Positions 8,393 to 16,551 of a stretch of 64,000 nucleotides of DNA are shown here, piece after piece; position 1 is the first letter of the stretch; every line of letters begins with the position of its first letter. The notes beneath the pieces are model-generated. The model was not told where the DNA came from, did no database searches, and saw nothing but the letters and a program-made list of their open reading frames with translations. This DNA is from a bacterium (GTDB lineage Bacteria; 4484-113; JAFGCY01). Made by a program: the position numbers and the translations under genes. The stretch spans positions 1 through 64,000 of the forward strand of contig JAFGCY010000005.1 of the NCBI GenBank assembly GCA_016932385.1, read 5' to 3'.

Positions 8393-9172
8393 TTATGTCG
8401 GCATCTTGCCGATCTGATTGGCGGCGATGTTGAGCGTGGCGTCCTCGGTGATGATCGCCTTCTCCGCCGCCTGGTAATGCCTGAGCTGGACGATCAGCTC
8501 AGTAATGCAGCGGATCGCGTCGACGTTGGAACGCTCGATGAACCCGCCCTTGATCTCGCTGTCGCCGACCCCGTCGGGGGCCGCATCCGCCGTCCAGGCG
8601 TTGTAGCCGTGCTTCTCCAGCTGCTGCTGGGGATCGGTGAAATAGGCCAGGTCGATCACGCCGACGATACCGTCCTCGGTCGCGACCTCGCCGGAACGAT
8701 TGATTGTGACGTCAACGGCGTCGCCGAGGAAAATGTCGCCACCCTGCCCTTGGATGCGCCGGCCGGCGTTGTCCGTCAGGTAACCGTCGGCGGTGTGGCG
8801 GAATTGGCCGTCGCGCGTGTAATACTCGGTGCCGGCGGCATCGACCACGCGGAAGAATCCCGGCCCGACGATCGCCGCATCCAGCGCCTGGCCCGTGTAC
8901 ACCAGCTGGCCTTGCTCGAAGTCACGCCAGATCTCGGTGTCCCACGTACCGACGTTGGTCAGGCCGATATACTCCGGCCGCGGCTCGCCGGCCTTGTTGG
9001 TGAAAGTCGGATCGTCCAGGCGCCAGGTATGGATCGCCGGGGCGGATACGAAGCGCAGCAGATCGGCCTTGAAGCCGACGGTGTCGACATTGGCCAGATT
9101 ATTGGACGTCGTGGCGGTCTGCTCCTGTATGGTCAGCATTCCACCCGCTGCTGCATATAACCCGCGAATCAT
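8393..9172 (-). CDS. flgF: Flagellar rod protein FlgF
   Basis: 259 residues. It starts MIRGLYAAAGGMLTIQEQ, then NNLANVDTVGFKADLL, and has the GFFRVVDAAGTEYYTRDGQF core and a C-terminal GGFIERSNVDAIRCITELI. The end reads HYQAAEKAIITEDATLN instead of the FEAN..... of FlgG. It is the first gene of the operon, 168 nt before flgG, with GGAG upstream of the ATG and a sigma-28 promoter beyond it. FlgF against a second FlgG paralogue is the only real alternative; order and the shorter C-terminus favour FlgF. Confidence 0.88.
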   Translation of the reverse strand: MIRGLYAAAGGMLTIQEQTATTSNNLANVDTVGFKADLLRFVSAPAIHTWRLDDPTFTNKAGEPRPEYIGLTNVGTWDTEIWRDFEQGQLVYTGQALDAAIVGPGFFRVVDAAGTEYYTRDGQFRHTADGYLTDNAGRRIQGQGGDIFLGDAVDVTINRSGEVATEDGIVGVIDLAYFTDPQQQLEKHGYNAWTADAAPDGVGDSEIKGGFIERSNVDAIRCITELIVQLRHYQAAEKAIITEDATLNIAANQIGKMPT

Positions 9173-9194
9173 GGTCCACTTTCTCCCAGTGGTG

Positions 9195-9221
9195 TTATCG
9201 GCAGCCGGGCGCCGGTCTTTA
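9195..9221 (-). promoter_or_regulatory. Sigma-28 (FliA) flagellar promoter of flgF-G-A-H-I
   Basis: On the minus strand TAAAGACC (9221-9214), 11 nt, then GCCGATAA (9202-9195). The enteric FliA consensus is TAAAG(TTT)-N11-GCCGATAA: the -10 box matches 8 of 8 and the -35 core TAAAG 5 of 5. Transcription would begin about 15 nt before the flgF ATG. Confidence 0.85.
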
Positions 9222-9306
9222 GCCCCGAACGCGCGATTTGATTAAATCTACTTTAGACCGGGAGAATGCCAGGAAACTCACCATATACTTAATAAGCAAT
9301 TCAGTT

Positions 9307-10194
9307 ATGGAGCAGGATTTGCCCAGACAGCCACTGGATAAAAACGAGCGGATCTCGCCGGAGGCGGAGTTTATCTCGAACGAAGCCGATTACCTGAAGT
9401 TCCTCGACCGCCTGTACAACGAGGAAGGCATTGACCTGGCCCAGTACAAGCAGAACCAGATGCGCCGCCGGATCAACATGACGATCAAGCAGACCGGCCA
9501 CAACACCTATTGCAGCTTCCTGGACTACGCCAAGGCCAATGAGAACGTCTACCGCAAGTTCATCGACCGAATCACGATCAACGTCAGCGAATTCATCCGC
9601 AATCCGGAGAAATTCACGATTCTGGAAACGAACTACCTCAGGCCGATGTTGAAGGGAAATCCCAACCTGACGATCTGGTCCGCCGGTTGCTCGACCGGCG
9701 AGGAACCCTATTCCCTGGCACTGCTGTTGAAGCTGAACAAGGCCGGCGCAGGCGCCAAGATCCTGGGCTGGGATTTCGACCGCAAAGCGCTGGCCAAGGC
9801 TGCCGAGGGCATCTACAACGTCGAAGCGCTCAAGAATGTCTCCAAGGACCTGCTGGACAAGTATTTCAAGCGCCTCGACAGCGAGCGCTACCAGGTTACC
9901 GACGAGCTGAAGCGATTGGTCCGGTTTGAAAACCATAATCTGCTGGAAGACCGGTTTCCCACCGGCGTGGACATCATTCTCTGCCGCAATGTGGTGATCT
10001 ATTTCAACGAGCAGAGCAAGCGCCAGCTGTTTATCCGCTTCGGCCAAGCGCTGGCGAAAAACGGGCTCTTGATGATCGGCGCCAGCGAGCGGATCGCCAA
10101 TTCCGCCGAGTCCGGCCTGCGGGCGCTGCAGCCGTTCTTCTATGTGCGCAATGAGTCGGACTGGCCCGAAACCAAGCGCACCTATCCGCGTTGA
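9307..10194 (+). CDS. cheR: Chemoreceptor glutamate methyltransferase CheR
   Basis: 295 residues from ATG 9307. It transfers methyl groups from SAM to glutamates of chemoreceptors. Motifs: the N-terminal helical part with KQNQMRRRINMTIKQTG, NVSEFIRNPEKF, the SAM loop GCSTGEEPYS (residues 127-136), and DIILCRNVVIYF near the C-terminus. It lacks the C-terminal receptor-docking extension. A TTG at 9238 in the same frame is possible, but the ATG with a TAATAA box about 12 nt upstream fits better. It is divergent from the flagellar operon. Confidence 0.92.
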   Translation: MEQDLPRQPLDKNERISPEAEFISNEADYLKFLDRLYNEEGIDLAQYKQNQMRRRINMTIKQTGHNTYCSFLDYAKANENVYRKFIDRITINVSEFIRNPEKFTILETNYLRPMLKGNPNLTIWSAGCSTGEEPYSLALLLKLNKAGAGAKILGWDFDRKALAKAAEGIYNVEALKNVSKDLLDKYFKRLDSERYQVTDELKRLVRFENHNLLEDRFPTGVDIILCRNVVIYFNEQSKRQLFIRFGQALAKNGLLMIGASERIANSAESGLRALQPFFYVRNESDWPETKRTYPR

Positions 10195-10230
10195 GTCCCG
10201 CGCGCGCTCCGCCAATGGCGCGCCGGCCGG

Positions 10231-10236
10231 TATAAT
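10231..10236 (+). promoter_or_regulatory. -10 box of lysS
   Basis: TATAAT preceded by GCCGG and followed 14 nt later by GTG 10251 and 32 nt later by GTG 10269. No good -35 box is visible. Confidence 0.6.
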
Positions 10237-10268
10237 CCTGCGTTCAATCCGTGAACGAGGATGTTGAC

Positions 10269-11789
10269 GTGGATAACACGAAGGATCTGAATCAGGAACC
10301 GCTGACGGAAGGCAGTACCGAAGGCTACCGCCAGATCAAGCTGGACAAACTCGGCGCACTCCAGACCGCCGGCCACGATCCGTTCAGCCAGGTGCGCTAC
10401 GACCGCACCCACTGCGCGGCGTCGATCGAGGCTTGCTACGACGAGCTGGAGGGCCAGGCGGTCAGCCTGGCCGGGCGCCTGATGGCCAAGCGCCTGCATG
10501 GCAAGGCCGGCTTCGGCGACATCATGGACGAAAGCGGCCGCGTGCAGATCTATTTCAAAAAGGATGTATTGGGCGAGGAAGCCCTGGAACAGGCCAAGGA
10601 ACTGGATCTGGGCGACATTATCGGCCTCAAGGGCCGGGTGTTCAAGACGCGCACCGGCCAGGTCACCGTCGAGGTCGGCGAATTCACGCTGTTGGCCAAA
10701 ATCCTCCAGACGCTGCCGGAGAAGTGGCACGGCCTGCAGGACGTCGACCAGCGCTATCGCCAGCGCTACGTGGACCTGATCGTCAACCGCGACGTGCTGG
10801 AACGCCTGCGGCTGCGCAGCCGCGCGGTCAGCGAGATCCGCCGTTTCCTGGACGGCCGCGGCTTCTTGGAAGTCGAGACGCCGATGCTGCACGCGATCAG
10901 CGGCGGCGCGACGGCCGAGCCGTTCAAGACCTACTGGAACGCGCTGAAGAGCGACTACTACCTGCGTATCGCGATCGAGCTGCACCTGAAGCGGCTGATC
11001 GTCGGCGGCTTCGAGCGGGTCTACGAGATCGGCCGCGTGTTCCGAAACGAGGGCGTGGACACCAGCCACAACCCCGAGTTCACGATGCTCGAACTCTACT
11101 GGGCCTACGTCGACTACACCGATATCATGGCGCTGACCGAGGAGCTGACGCGCCACGTCGCGCGCGAGGTATTCAAATCCGAGCAGGTCACCTACGGCGA
11201 ATACGAACTGGACTTCAGCCAGCCGTTTAGAAAAGTGAAGTTCGACGACGCGATGCGCGAGTATGCCGGTTGCAGCCTGGCGGAACTCAAGACGATGGAC
11301 GACCTCAAGCGCGAGGCAGCGCGGCTTGAGATCAAGCTGCCCGAGGAGCGCGGCTTCGGCCGCTGCCTGGACGAGATCTTCAAGGAAATGGTGGAGCCCC
11401 ACCTGGTCCAGCCAACGTTCATCATCGACTACCCGGTCTCGATCAGCCCATTGGCCAAGCGGATGAGCGCGGCAGACAAGGCGGCGGCGGGCTATCCCGC
11501 CGACCTGGACGTGACCTACCGCTTCGAGCTGTTCGCGGCGACGATGGAACTGGCCAACAGCTTTAGCGAGCTGAACGACCCGGTCGACCAGCGCCAGCGG
11601 CTGGAATACCAGATTGCCGACAAGGCCGAGGGCGCCAGCGAGCTGGACGAGGACTTCCTGACGGCGATGGAGTACGGCATGCCGCCGATGGGCGGCCTGG
11701 GCATCGGCATCGACCGCCTGATCATGATCCTCTCGGGCACCCCGGCGATCCGCGAGGTGATTATCTTCCCGCAGTTGAGGCATAAGTAG
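10269..11789 (+). CDS. lysS: Lysyl-tRNA synthetase, class II
   Basis: 506 residues. It charges tRNA-Lys. Order: N-terminal OB fold (anticodon binding, VSLAGRLMAKRLHGKAGFGD), then the class II core with motif 1 around GFLEVETPMLHAISGGA, motif 2 VYEIGRVFRNEGVDTSHNPEF, and motif 3 GLGIGIDRLIMILSG. Length and motifs are standard. GTG 10269 is preferred because ACGAGG lies 8-9 nt upstream; GTG 10251 would add six residues and cannot be excluded. The stop TAG is followed by REP-like hairpins. Confidence 0.96.
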   Translation: MDNTKDLNQEPLTEGSTEGYRQIKLDKLGALQTAGHDPFSQVRYDRTHCAASIEACYDELEGQAVSLAGRLMAKRLHGKAGFGDIMDESGRVQIYFKKDVLGEEALEQAKELDLGDIIGLKGRVFKTRTGQVTVEVGEFTLLAKILQTLPEKWHGLQDVDQRYRQRYVDLIVNRDVLERLRLRSRAVSEIRRFLDGRGFLEVETPMLHAISGGATAEPFKTYWNALKSDYYLRIAIELHLKRLIVGGFERVYEIGRVFRNEGVDTSHNPEFTMLELYWAYVDYTDIMALTEELTRHVAREVFKSEQVTYGEYELDFSQPFRKVKFDDAMREYAGCSLAELKTMDDLKREAARLEIKLPEERGFGRCLDEIFKEMVEPHLVQPTFIIDYPVSISPLAKRMSAADKAAAGYPADLDVTYRFELFAATMELANSFSELNDPVDQRQRLEYQIADKAEGASELDEDFLTAMEYGMPPMGGLGIGIDRLIMILSGTPAIREVIIFPQLRHK

Positions 11790-11796
11790 GGAGCTT

Positions 11797-11849
11797 GGAG
11801 CGCCGCCATCCTGGCGGCAAAGGAAATGCCGGCTGGAAGCCGGCGCTCC
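11797..11849. repeat. Pair of GGAG-headed REP-like hairpins, head to head
   Basis: Plus strand: GGAG (11797-11800) then GCCGCC-ATCCT-GGCGGC. Minus strand: GGAGC (11849-11845) then GCCGGC-TTCCA-GCCGGC. Two inverted hairpins, each headed by GGAG, are the arrangement called a BIME in enteric genomes. The pair lies directly after lysS. Confidence 0.65.
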
Positions 11850-11877
11850 GCGCGCGGGCGCCTTACTGGCCTGGGCA

Positions 11878-11987
11878 CAAGTAAAAGTTGAACGTAGAAA
11901 GGGCTTACTCCGTAATGTGTGTGTGAAATACTGGCCACTGATCACCGACCACTGGAGCTTTTTACTTTCACTTTCTACTTTGGCTTG
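11878..11987. repeat. Intergenic inverted-repeat element, copy A
   Basis: It opens CAAGTAAAAGTTGAACGTAG and closes TTTCACTTTCTACTTTGGCTTG, an imperfect inverted repeat of about 25 bp around a unique centre of about 55 bp. Two related elements lie at 41359-41491 and 61480-61599. No coding capacity. Confidence 0.55.
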
Positions 11988-11997
11988 CCCCGCTAAT

Positions 11998-12026
11998 CCG
12001 GCGACGGGCCGTCGCCGCTACGCTAC
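11998..12026 (-). repeat. GTAG-headed REP-like hairpin at the end of the membrane protein gene
   Basis: On the minus strand: GTAG-C-GTAG-C, then GGCGACGG-CCCGTCGCC hairpin and GGATT. The first GTAG supplies the TAG stop of the gene at 12023-13111. A close relative, with the same GGATT end, lies at 41520-41547. Confidence 0.6.
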
Positions 12027-13111
12027 CCATCCTCCGGCTCGGGCTGCAACAGTGTTTTGATATCCACCGGACCCGGTTGGCGCGGTTTTAGGATCACGTA
12101 ATACATCAGCGCGGCCATCGCCGGCACCCAGGCGAAGTTCAGCAGCAGCACGAACCACGGCTGGACCAGCGGCCAGAAGCCCAGCACCGACGGCGGCGGC
12201 TCGGCGGGCGGCATCCCGGCCGGCGCCCACCAGGACACCGGCAGCGTTCCCAAAAACGAGATCAGGCCGGACGCGGCGTGGTAGGCATAGGCCACGGCCT
12301 GGTCATAACAACCCAGCCAATATAGCGGCGTTTGCAGCACCTCCGCCGCCAACAGCACCAGCCAGAGTGCGTAAGCAATCCGTTCGCGGCCGTGGCGGAA
12401 ACAGAGGAACATGGCGATCACCAGCGCGGCGCTGACCGGCAGCATCAGCGATCGTGCCGTGATGTTGATCGTCGGATGGGCCAGGTAGGACGACGGCAGG
12501 ATGCTGGTGATGCCGAAGAACAGCGCCGTGCCGATCACCGGCGAAACCAGCAGCAATAGCCAGGCCAGCCAGGTTTTTTTCGGTACCAACACGATCAGCG
12601 CCACCATCCAGACGCAGAAAAGCGCTTCGGACAATACCGGCCGCGAGGCGGCTTCAAGCGTATCGTGCAGCCAATACCCGAGATTCTGACCCGGTAGTAT
12701 CAAGTGCCCGTGATTGAGCATCAAACCGGTCGCCAGGTCCGAGAGCAGCTCCAGCACCCAGGCCAGCGCCAGTGGGACAAGGCCGGCGAGGTACGACAGC
12801 AAAAAGCGCGCGCGCAGCAGACGCGAAGGTTCCGGCACGGCCTGTTCCACCAGCAAGCGGGCGATCAGGGCGCTGGCGACGCCCGCCGCGTGCAAGCCGG
12901 CCGCGGTGGCCAACAGCGCTGCCGGCAACAGCATACCGAGCAGCGGCGTCTGGCCGGCGGACGGCGGCTGAGTTATCGCGAAGTAATGGCTCGCGGCGTT
13001 GACAAGGTAGGCCAGCAGGATCCCCGCCAGCCACCAAATGCCGGCGCGCGACCACCATTGCATCATCGGCCGGCGGATCATACGCCAGAGAAATTTCACT
13101 TCCCCACCCAT
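12023..13111 (-). CDS. Polytopic membrane protein of unknown function
   Basis: 362 residues with about seven or eight hydrophobic segments, for example GIWWLAGILLAYLV, LLPAALLATAAGL, LAWLLLLVSPVIGTALFF and FVLLLNFAWVPAMAALMYYV. The N-terminus (MGGEVKFLWRMIRRPMMQWW) is basic and aromatic, as in YIP1-type or ABC-2 permease-type proteins, but I see no family motif. The ATG lies 6 nt after a TAGAAT box, with no ribosome site, so the transcript is probably leaderless. Its TAG stop falls in a REP-like GTAG. No functional neighbour. Confidence 0.7.
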   Translation of the reverse strand: MGGEVKFLWRMIRRPMMQWWSRAGIWWLAGILLAYLVNAASHYFAITQPPSAGQTPLLGMLLPAALLATAAGLHAAGVASALIARLLVEQAVPEPSRLLRARFLLSYLAGLVPLALAWVLELLSDLATGLMLNHGHLILPGQNLGYWLHDTLEAASRPVLSEALFCVWMVALIVLVPKKTWLAWLLLLVSPVIGTALFFGITSILPSSYLAHPTINITARSLMLPVSAALVIAMFLCFRHGRERIAYALWLVLLAAEVLQTPLYWLGCYDQAVAYAYHAASGLISFLGTLPVSWWAPAGMPPAEPPPSVLGFWPLVQPWFVLLLNFAWVPAMAALMYYVILKPRQPGPVDIKTLLQPEPEDG

Positions 13112-13117
13112 ACGGAT

Positions 13118-13123
13118 ATTCTA
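13118..13123 (-). promoter_or_regulatory. -10 box giving a leaderless transcript (gene at 13111)
   Basis: TAGAAT on the minus strand, 6 nt before the ATG at 13111. Confidence 0.55.
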
Positions 13124-13248
13124 ACAAGTTTCCAGTGAAGCGCATCGAGTACGCACAAGCATCGGCTTCAATTTCCATTCTGGCATTCCAAGCTTAGTTT
13201 GCACGTCAGCCAAAGGCCCTCACAAGCGCGCGATCCAGATAACAAAGA

Positions 13249-13270
13249 GGGGCGGGAAGAACCCCGCCCC
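13249..13270 (-). terminator. Terminator of the propeller-type lipoprotein gene
   Basis: On the minus strand GGGGCGGG pairs with CCCGCCCC across a loop of about 6 nt and is followed by TCTTTGTTATC. It lies 14 nt after the stop at 13285. Confidence 0.7.
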
Positions 13271-13284
13271 CCATGATCTCGACT

Positions 13285-16200
13285 TTAGTAGAAGAGGTTT
13301 ATATGGCCATTGCGATGCAGTAAATACAATGCTGGGACAATGATGTACTCGTTATTAACCTCATTCGGATACGTGGCTAATACTGGTGAAGCAGGACTTG
13401 AAATCAAACCAGTGCTGGTCATCAAGATCTGCGGATCATCATTGGCCGTCTGAGTATCAATCATCAATAGATCGTTATATGTAGCCAGGAATAGCTGGCC
13501 ATTATCAGTAATACAAGGAGAAGTAATACCGGATGATGACTGAACCGGCAGCGGATTCCCGTTCTCATCCACGGCATTGTCAAACGTATCTGATGCATAC
13601 ACCGGCAACCCAGTGGCTAGACTGTAACCCGCTACGTAAGCGCTCGAAGCAGTATACTGTGCCACATATACGATTCCATCTCTAACTGCCGGCGATGAAT
13701 ACTGATATGCCATATAACCATCATTTGACGACGTATACTCCCAGACCGTTGAAGTAATGTTATCTGACGCATAGGTATACAAGCCATCAGTATTACCGAC
13801 AATAACGTATCCGTTGCTATAAATCGGGTTGTTCCCAGATTGCGAGTACATTGGCATTGCTGGCGACATACCGACAAACGCGGGCCAATTTGCACCCATT
13901 GGGTCTACACAGACCAAATACTCGTCCTCGGAATAGTCCGTTACCAGGTAGTAAACCAGCGAATCATCGTAGTGTCCCAGGGCAGGTGTCGAGGCGTAAT
14001 AGCCCGTCATTGCAATAGAACTCGATGCCTGCGCTCGATCGCCTTGCGGAATATAGTGCAAATAGACTTGGCAGGGGTTGTTACCACCGATGTAGTTCAC
14101 ACCTGTTACATACACATTTCCCCAACGATCAACAACAGGAGAAGAGCAAGAAAGGTCTCGACCAATATAAATCGGGATATAATCGTCAACCGGAGTGCCG
14201 TCCATCTTCAGAGCCCATAGAAGCACACCAGCGTGTACGATTCCCTCCTCTTTATCCACGATTTCTCGGGCATACACTTTCGAAGTGTAATAAATGCGGT
14301 TATCGCAGATGCTGATCGCCGGCGAGCTGTCACAAAACTCAGCGTATGCCGGAACGGAAAGCGTCACAACTTGATGCGTATAGATGTCATACCATTGAGT
14401 TATGTTCTCTCCCCGGTGCTGCCACTCAACTGGATCGGTTGGCGCGCGGAAGGGGCTATAGCACCAGAGCGTACCATCATCATCGCCGTGGTCATCATCA
14501 CCGTCGCCGTTGTATGTGAAATATATGTAGCCATTCGTACCAACAATCGGCTCTCCCGCATGCCACAGAATCTGCGTATCCTGCAGGATTGGGAACATAT
14601 CAACAAGGGTGGCCGGTGCATCTGTCATATCGAAACCGGTTCGCCGGCTGTTGTGCAACTCTCTTCCAGACTGGATCCAACCGATATGCTCCTGTAATTC
14701 ATCTTCAGCAATAACCTCCTCATAACACCGAATATATCCATCGTCACACGCCACGAAGACTTCCTTCGGATCATCGCTATCAGTGGGAAGCATATCAGGG
14801 GAGGTTGTAGTCAGAAACCGGCTGTGCGAGGTTGAACCGAGGTTGTCATAGCCGATAAAGTCACTCACGAACGATGGACTCTGACCAGATGGCGCAAATG
14901 TACCTGATCCGCAGACATAGAATCCATAGAGGTTCTTGGCACCATTTACATACAACACCGTTTTGTCTTCTGAAAGGTAAGGCTGTGAATGGCAATCGCC
15001 AGGAATCCAGGCGGAATACCAGGCGCGGTCAGCGCAGCCATCCTGATCCAGGTCATAGTCAAACGTACCACCGTTATAGTCCCCATGATCGACAAAGGCC
15101 ACTACACGCCATTGGTCATCACTATTCTCGATGAAATACACAACATGCATTGTCGCGCTTGTAAAATCATAATAAGCGGAAACAGCAGAAGAAGCGACTT
15201 GACACTCATCTGATGCATAGAAGATGGCAGGAGTTCCATCCAGGCTACGCAACGCGAGAGTGCTAGCATCAAAGCTGTAGACTGCTTCTGGAGAAGGAGC
15301 ATATACAGCGTTACAGACGTTTTGTATTCCATCACAACTCAGCGACGCAAGCGTCTCACACATCATCACGTCCGGCGGTGTGAACCACGGGAAGTCCATG
15401 GACGCACCTTGATATATACCTGTCAGTGAGTCAAATGCTTTAACCTTACCTCGTGGTGTTGGTGTTGCTGTATAGTCAATACCAACGGTCAATACATCAC
15501 CATCAACTAGAATTGGTGTCGTTGTGTTGCTGAAGAATAAATCCATCGGATCATTAGGGTCCTGGATTCCCGCATTCCACAGCAAAGTTACGTCTGGATC
15601 ATCATTCGCATCTGCTCCAACATTCACGCAATACAGGTTGTTTACAGCGCTTGGTGTATAGCCGCCAAACCACACATAGTGATTGTTGTTTGACGTGTTC
15701 TCACTATAGATAGGTGATCCAATTGTGTATTGCCATGTTAAACCAAGATTGAACACATAATCGGTGAAACCGCTGGCATCGTCCACAATTACGTGAAATG
15801 CAGAGTTACTGTCAAGTACGTATAGCCACTTGTTGACGTCTTCTGCCGGCCAGTTAAGGTCGTTTAATCCCATATCCGCAGGATCGGCAACGGCAATACT
15901 GCTTAAGTTAGGAAAGGCACCCGACCCAAGAGCAATGTCATATGCGACAGTGCCGGCATCAAACGCATTATTCGGATCATCAGTGGTGCACACCGCCACC
16001 AGTGTTGACATCTGGTCCATACAATACAGGCGCGGGTGATATGTGTGCTCCCACTCTTGTTCATCAAATGTAGTAGGCGTTCCCAGGCCAGGCGTACCGT
16101 GGAAATGGGAATAGCATGAGCCGCATTCCCACTTCAGATGAGTTGACAAGGGATCTGATACGGTCCGACCCTGCCGGTTTCCACTAGAATACTCACCAAA

Positions 16201-16407
16201 CATATGCCAGTCGTATTCTCGCTGGTTGATCGCGCTCACTGAGCGACTTAAATCAGTTGATGGAGTTTCGTTATAATCGATAAACGGATCAGCAAACGCA
16301 GAAGTTGTTGATTCATGTTGACTTATGACGGTACTACCACCGCATGAAATACAACACAAATATGCAAATAGCACACATAATACAGCTACTACTATTCTAG
16401 TATACAA
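13285..16407 (-). CDS. Large propeller-type surface lipoprotein, AT-richer than its surroundings
   Basis: 1040 residues. TTG 16407 is the start: GGAGG lies about 7 nt upstream and the product begins MYTRIVVAVLCVLFAYLCCISC, a lipoprotein signal. The body repeats short strands such as SPAVRDGIVYVAQYT, YGNVYVTGVNYIGG-like and SPCITDNGQLFLATYN, as in PQQ-like or YncE-like beta-propellers. The protein at 55816-59268 has the same plan and a matching C-terminal block (SPCVTPDGWVYLATN). No enzyme motif. Codon and base use are visibly AT-richer than the genes on both sides, which suggests separate ancestry. The ligand is unknown. Confidence 0.75.
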   Translation of the reverse strand: MYTRIVVAVLCVLFAYLCCISCGGSTVISQHESTTSAFADPFIDYNETPSTDLSRSVSAINQREYDWHMFGEYSSGNRQGRTVSDPLSTHLKWECGSCYSHFHGTPGLGTPTTFDEQEWEHTYHPRLYCMDQMSTLVAVCTTDDPNNAFDAGTVAYDIALGSGAFPNLSSIAVADPADMGLNDLNWPAEDVNKWLYVLDSNSAFHVIVDDASGFTDYVFNLGLTWQYTIGSPIYSENTSNNNHYVWFGGYTPSAVNNLYCVNVGADANDDPDVTLLWNAGIQDPNDPMDLFFSNTTTPILVDGDVLTVGIDYTATPTPRGKVKAFDSLTGIYQGASMDFPWFTPPDVMMCETLASLSCDGIQNVCNAVYAPSPEAVYSFDASTLALRSLDGTPAIFYASDECQVASSAVSAYYDFTSATMHVVYFIENSDDQWRVVAFVDHGDYNGGTFDYDLDQDGCADRAWYSAWIPGDCHSQPYLSEDKTVLYVNGAKNLYGFYVCGSGTFAPSGQSPSFVSDFIGYDNLGSTSHSRFLTTTSPDMLPTDSDDPKEVFVACDDGYIRCYEEVIAEDELQEHIGWIQSGRELHNSRRTGFDMTDAPATLVDMFPILQDTQILWHAGEPIVGTNGYIYFTYNGDGDDDHGDDDGTLWCYSPFRAPTDPVEWQHRGENITQWYDIYTHQVVTLSVPAYAEFCDSSPAISICDNRIYYTSKVYAREIVDKEEGIVHAGVLLWALKMDGTPVDDYIPIYIGRDLSCSSPVVDRWGNVYVTGVNYIGGNNPCQVYLHYIPQGDRAQASSSIAMTGYYASTPALGHYDDSLVYYLVTDYSEDEYLVCVDPMGANWPAFVGMSPAMPMYSQSGNNPIYSNGYVIVGNTDGLYTYASDNITSTVWEYTSSNDGYMAYQYSSPAVRDGIVYVAQYTASSAYVAGYSLATGLPVYASDTFDNAVDENGNPLPVQSSSGITSPCITDNGQLFLATYNDLLMIDTQTANDDPQILMTSTGLISSPASPVLATYPNEVNNEYIIVPALYLLHRNGHINLFY

Positions 16408-16551
16408 GTGAAACCTCCATGTAAAATAGTACTAACAGTCTACTGAATAATGTGTCGGAGTGCAATTGTATTAACTGAGATTATTCAAATTCAAACGCGC
16501 TGAATTTGCCGCTTTCTACCACGCTATTTCTTCAGCTAGAGATGTTTGCAG

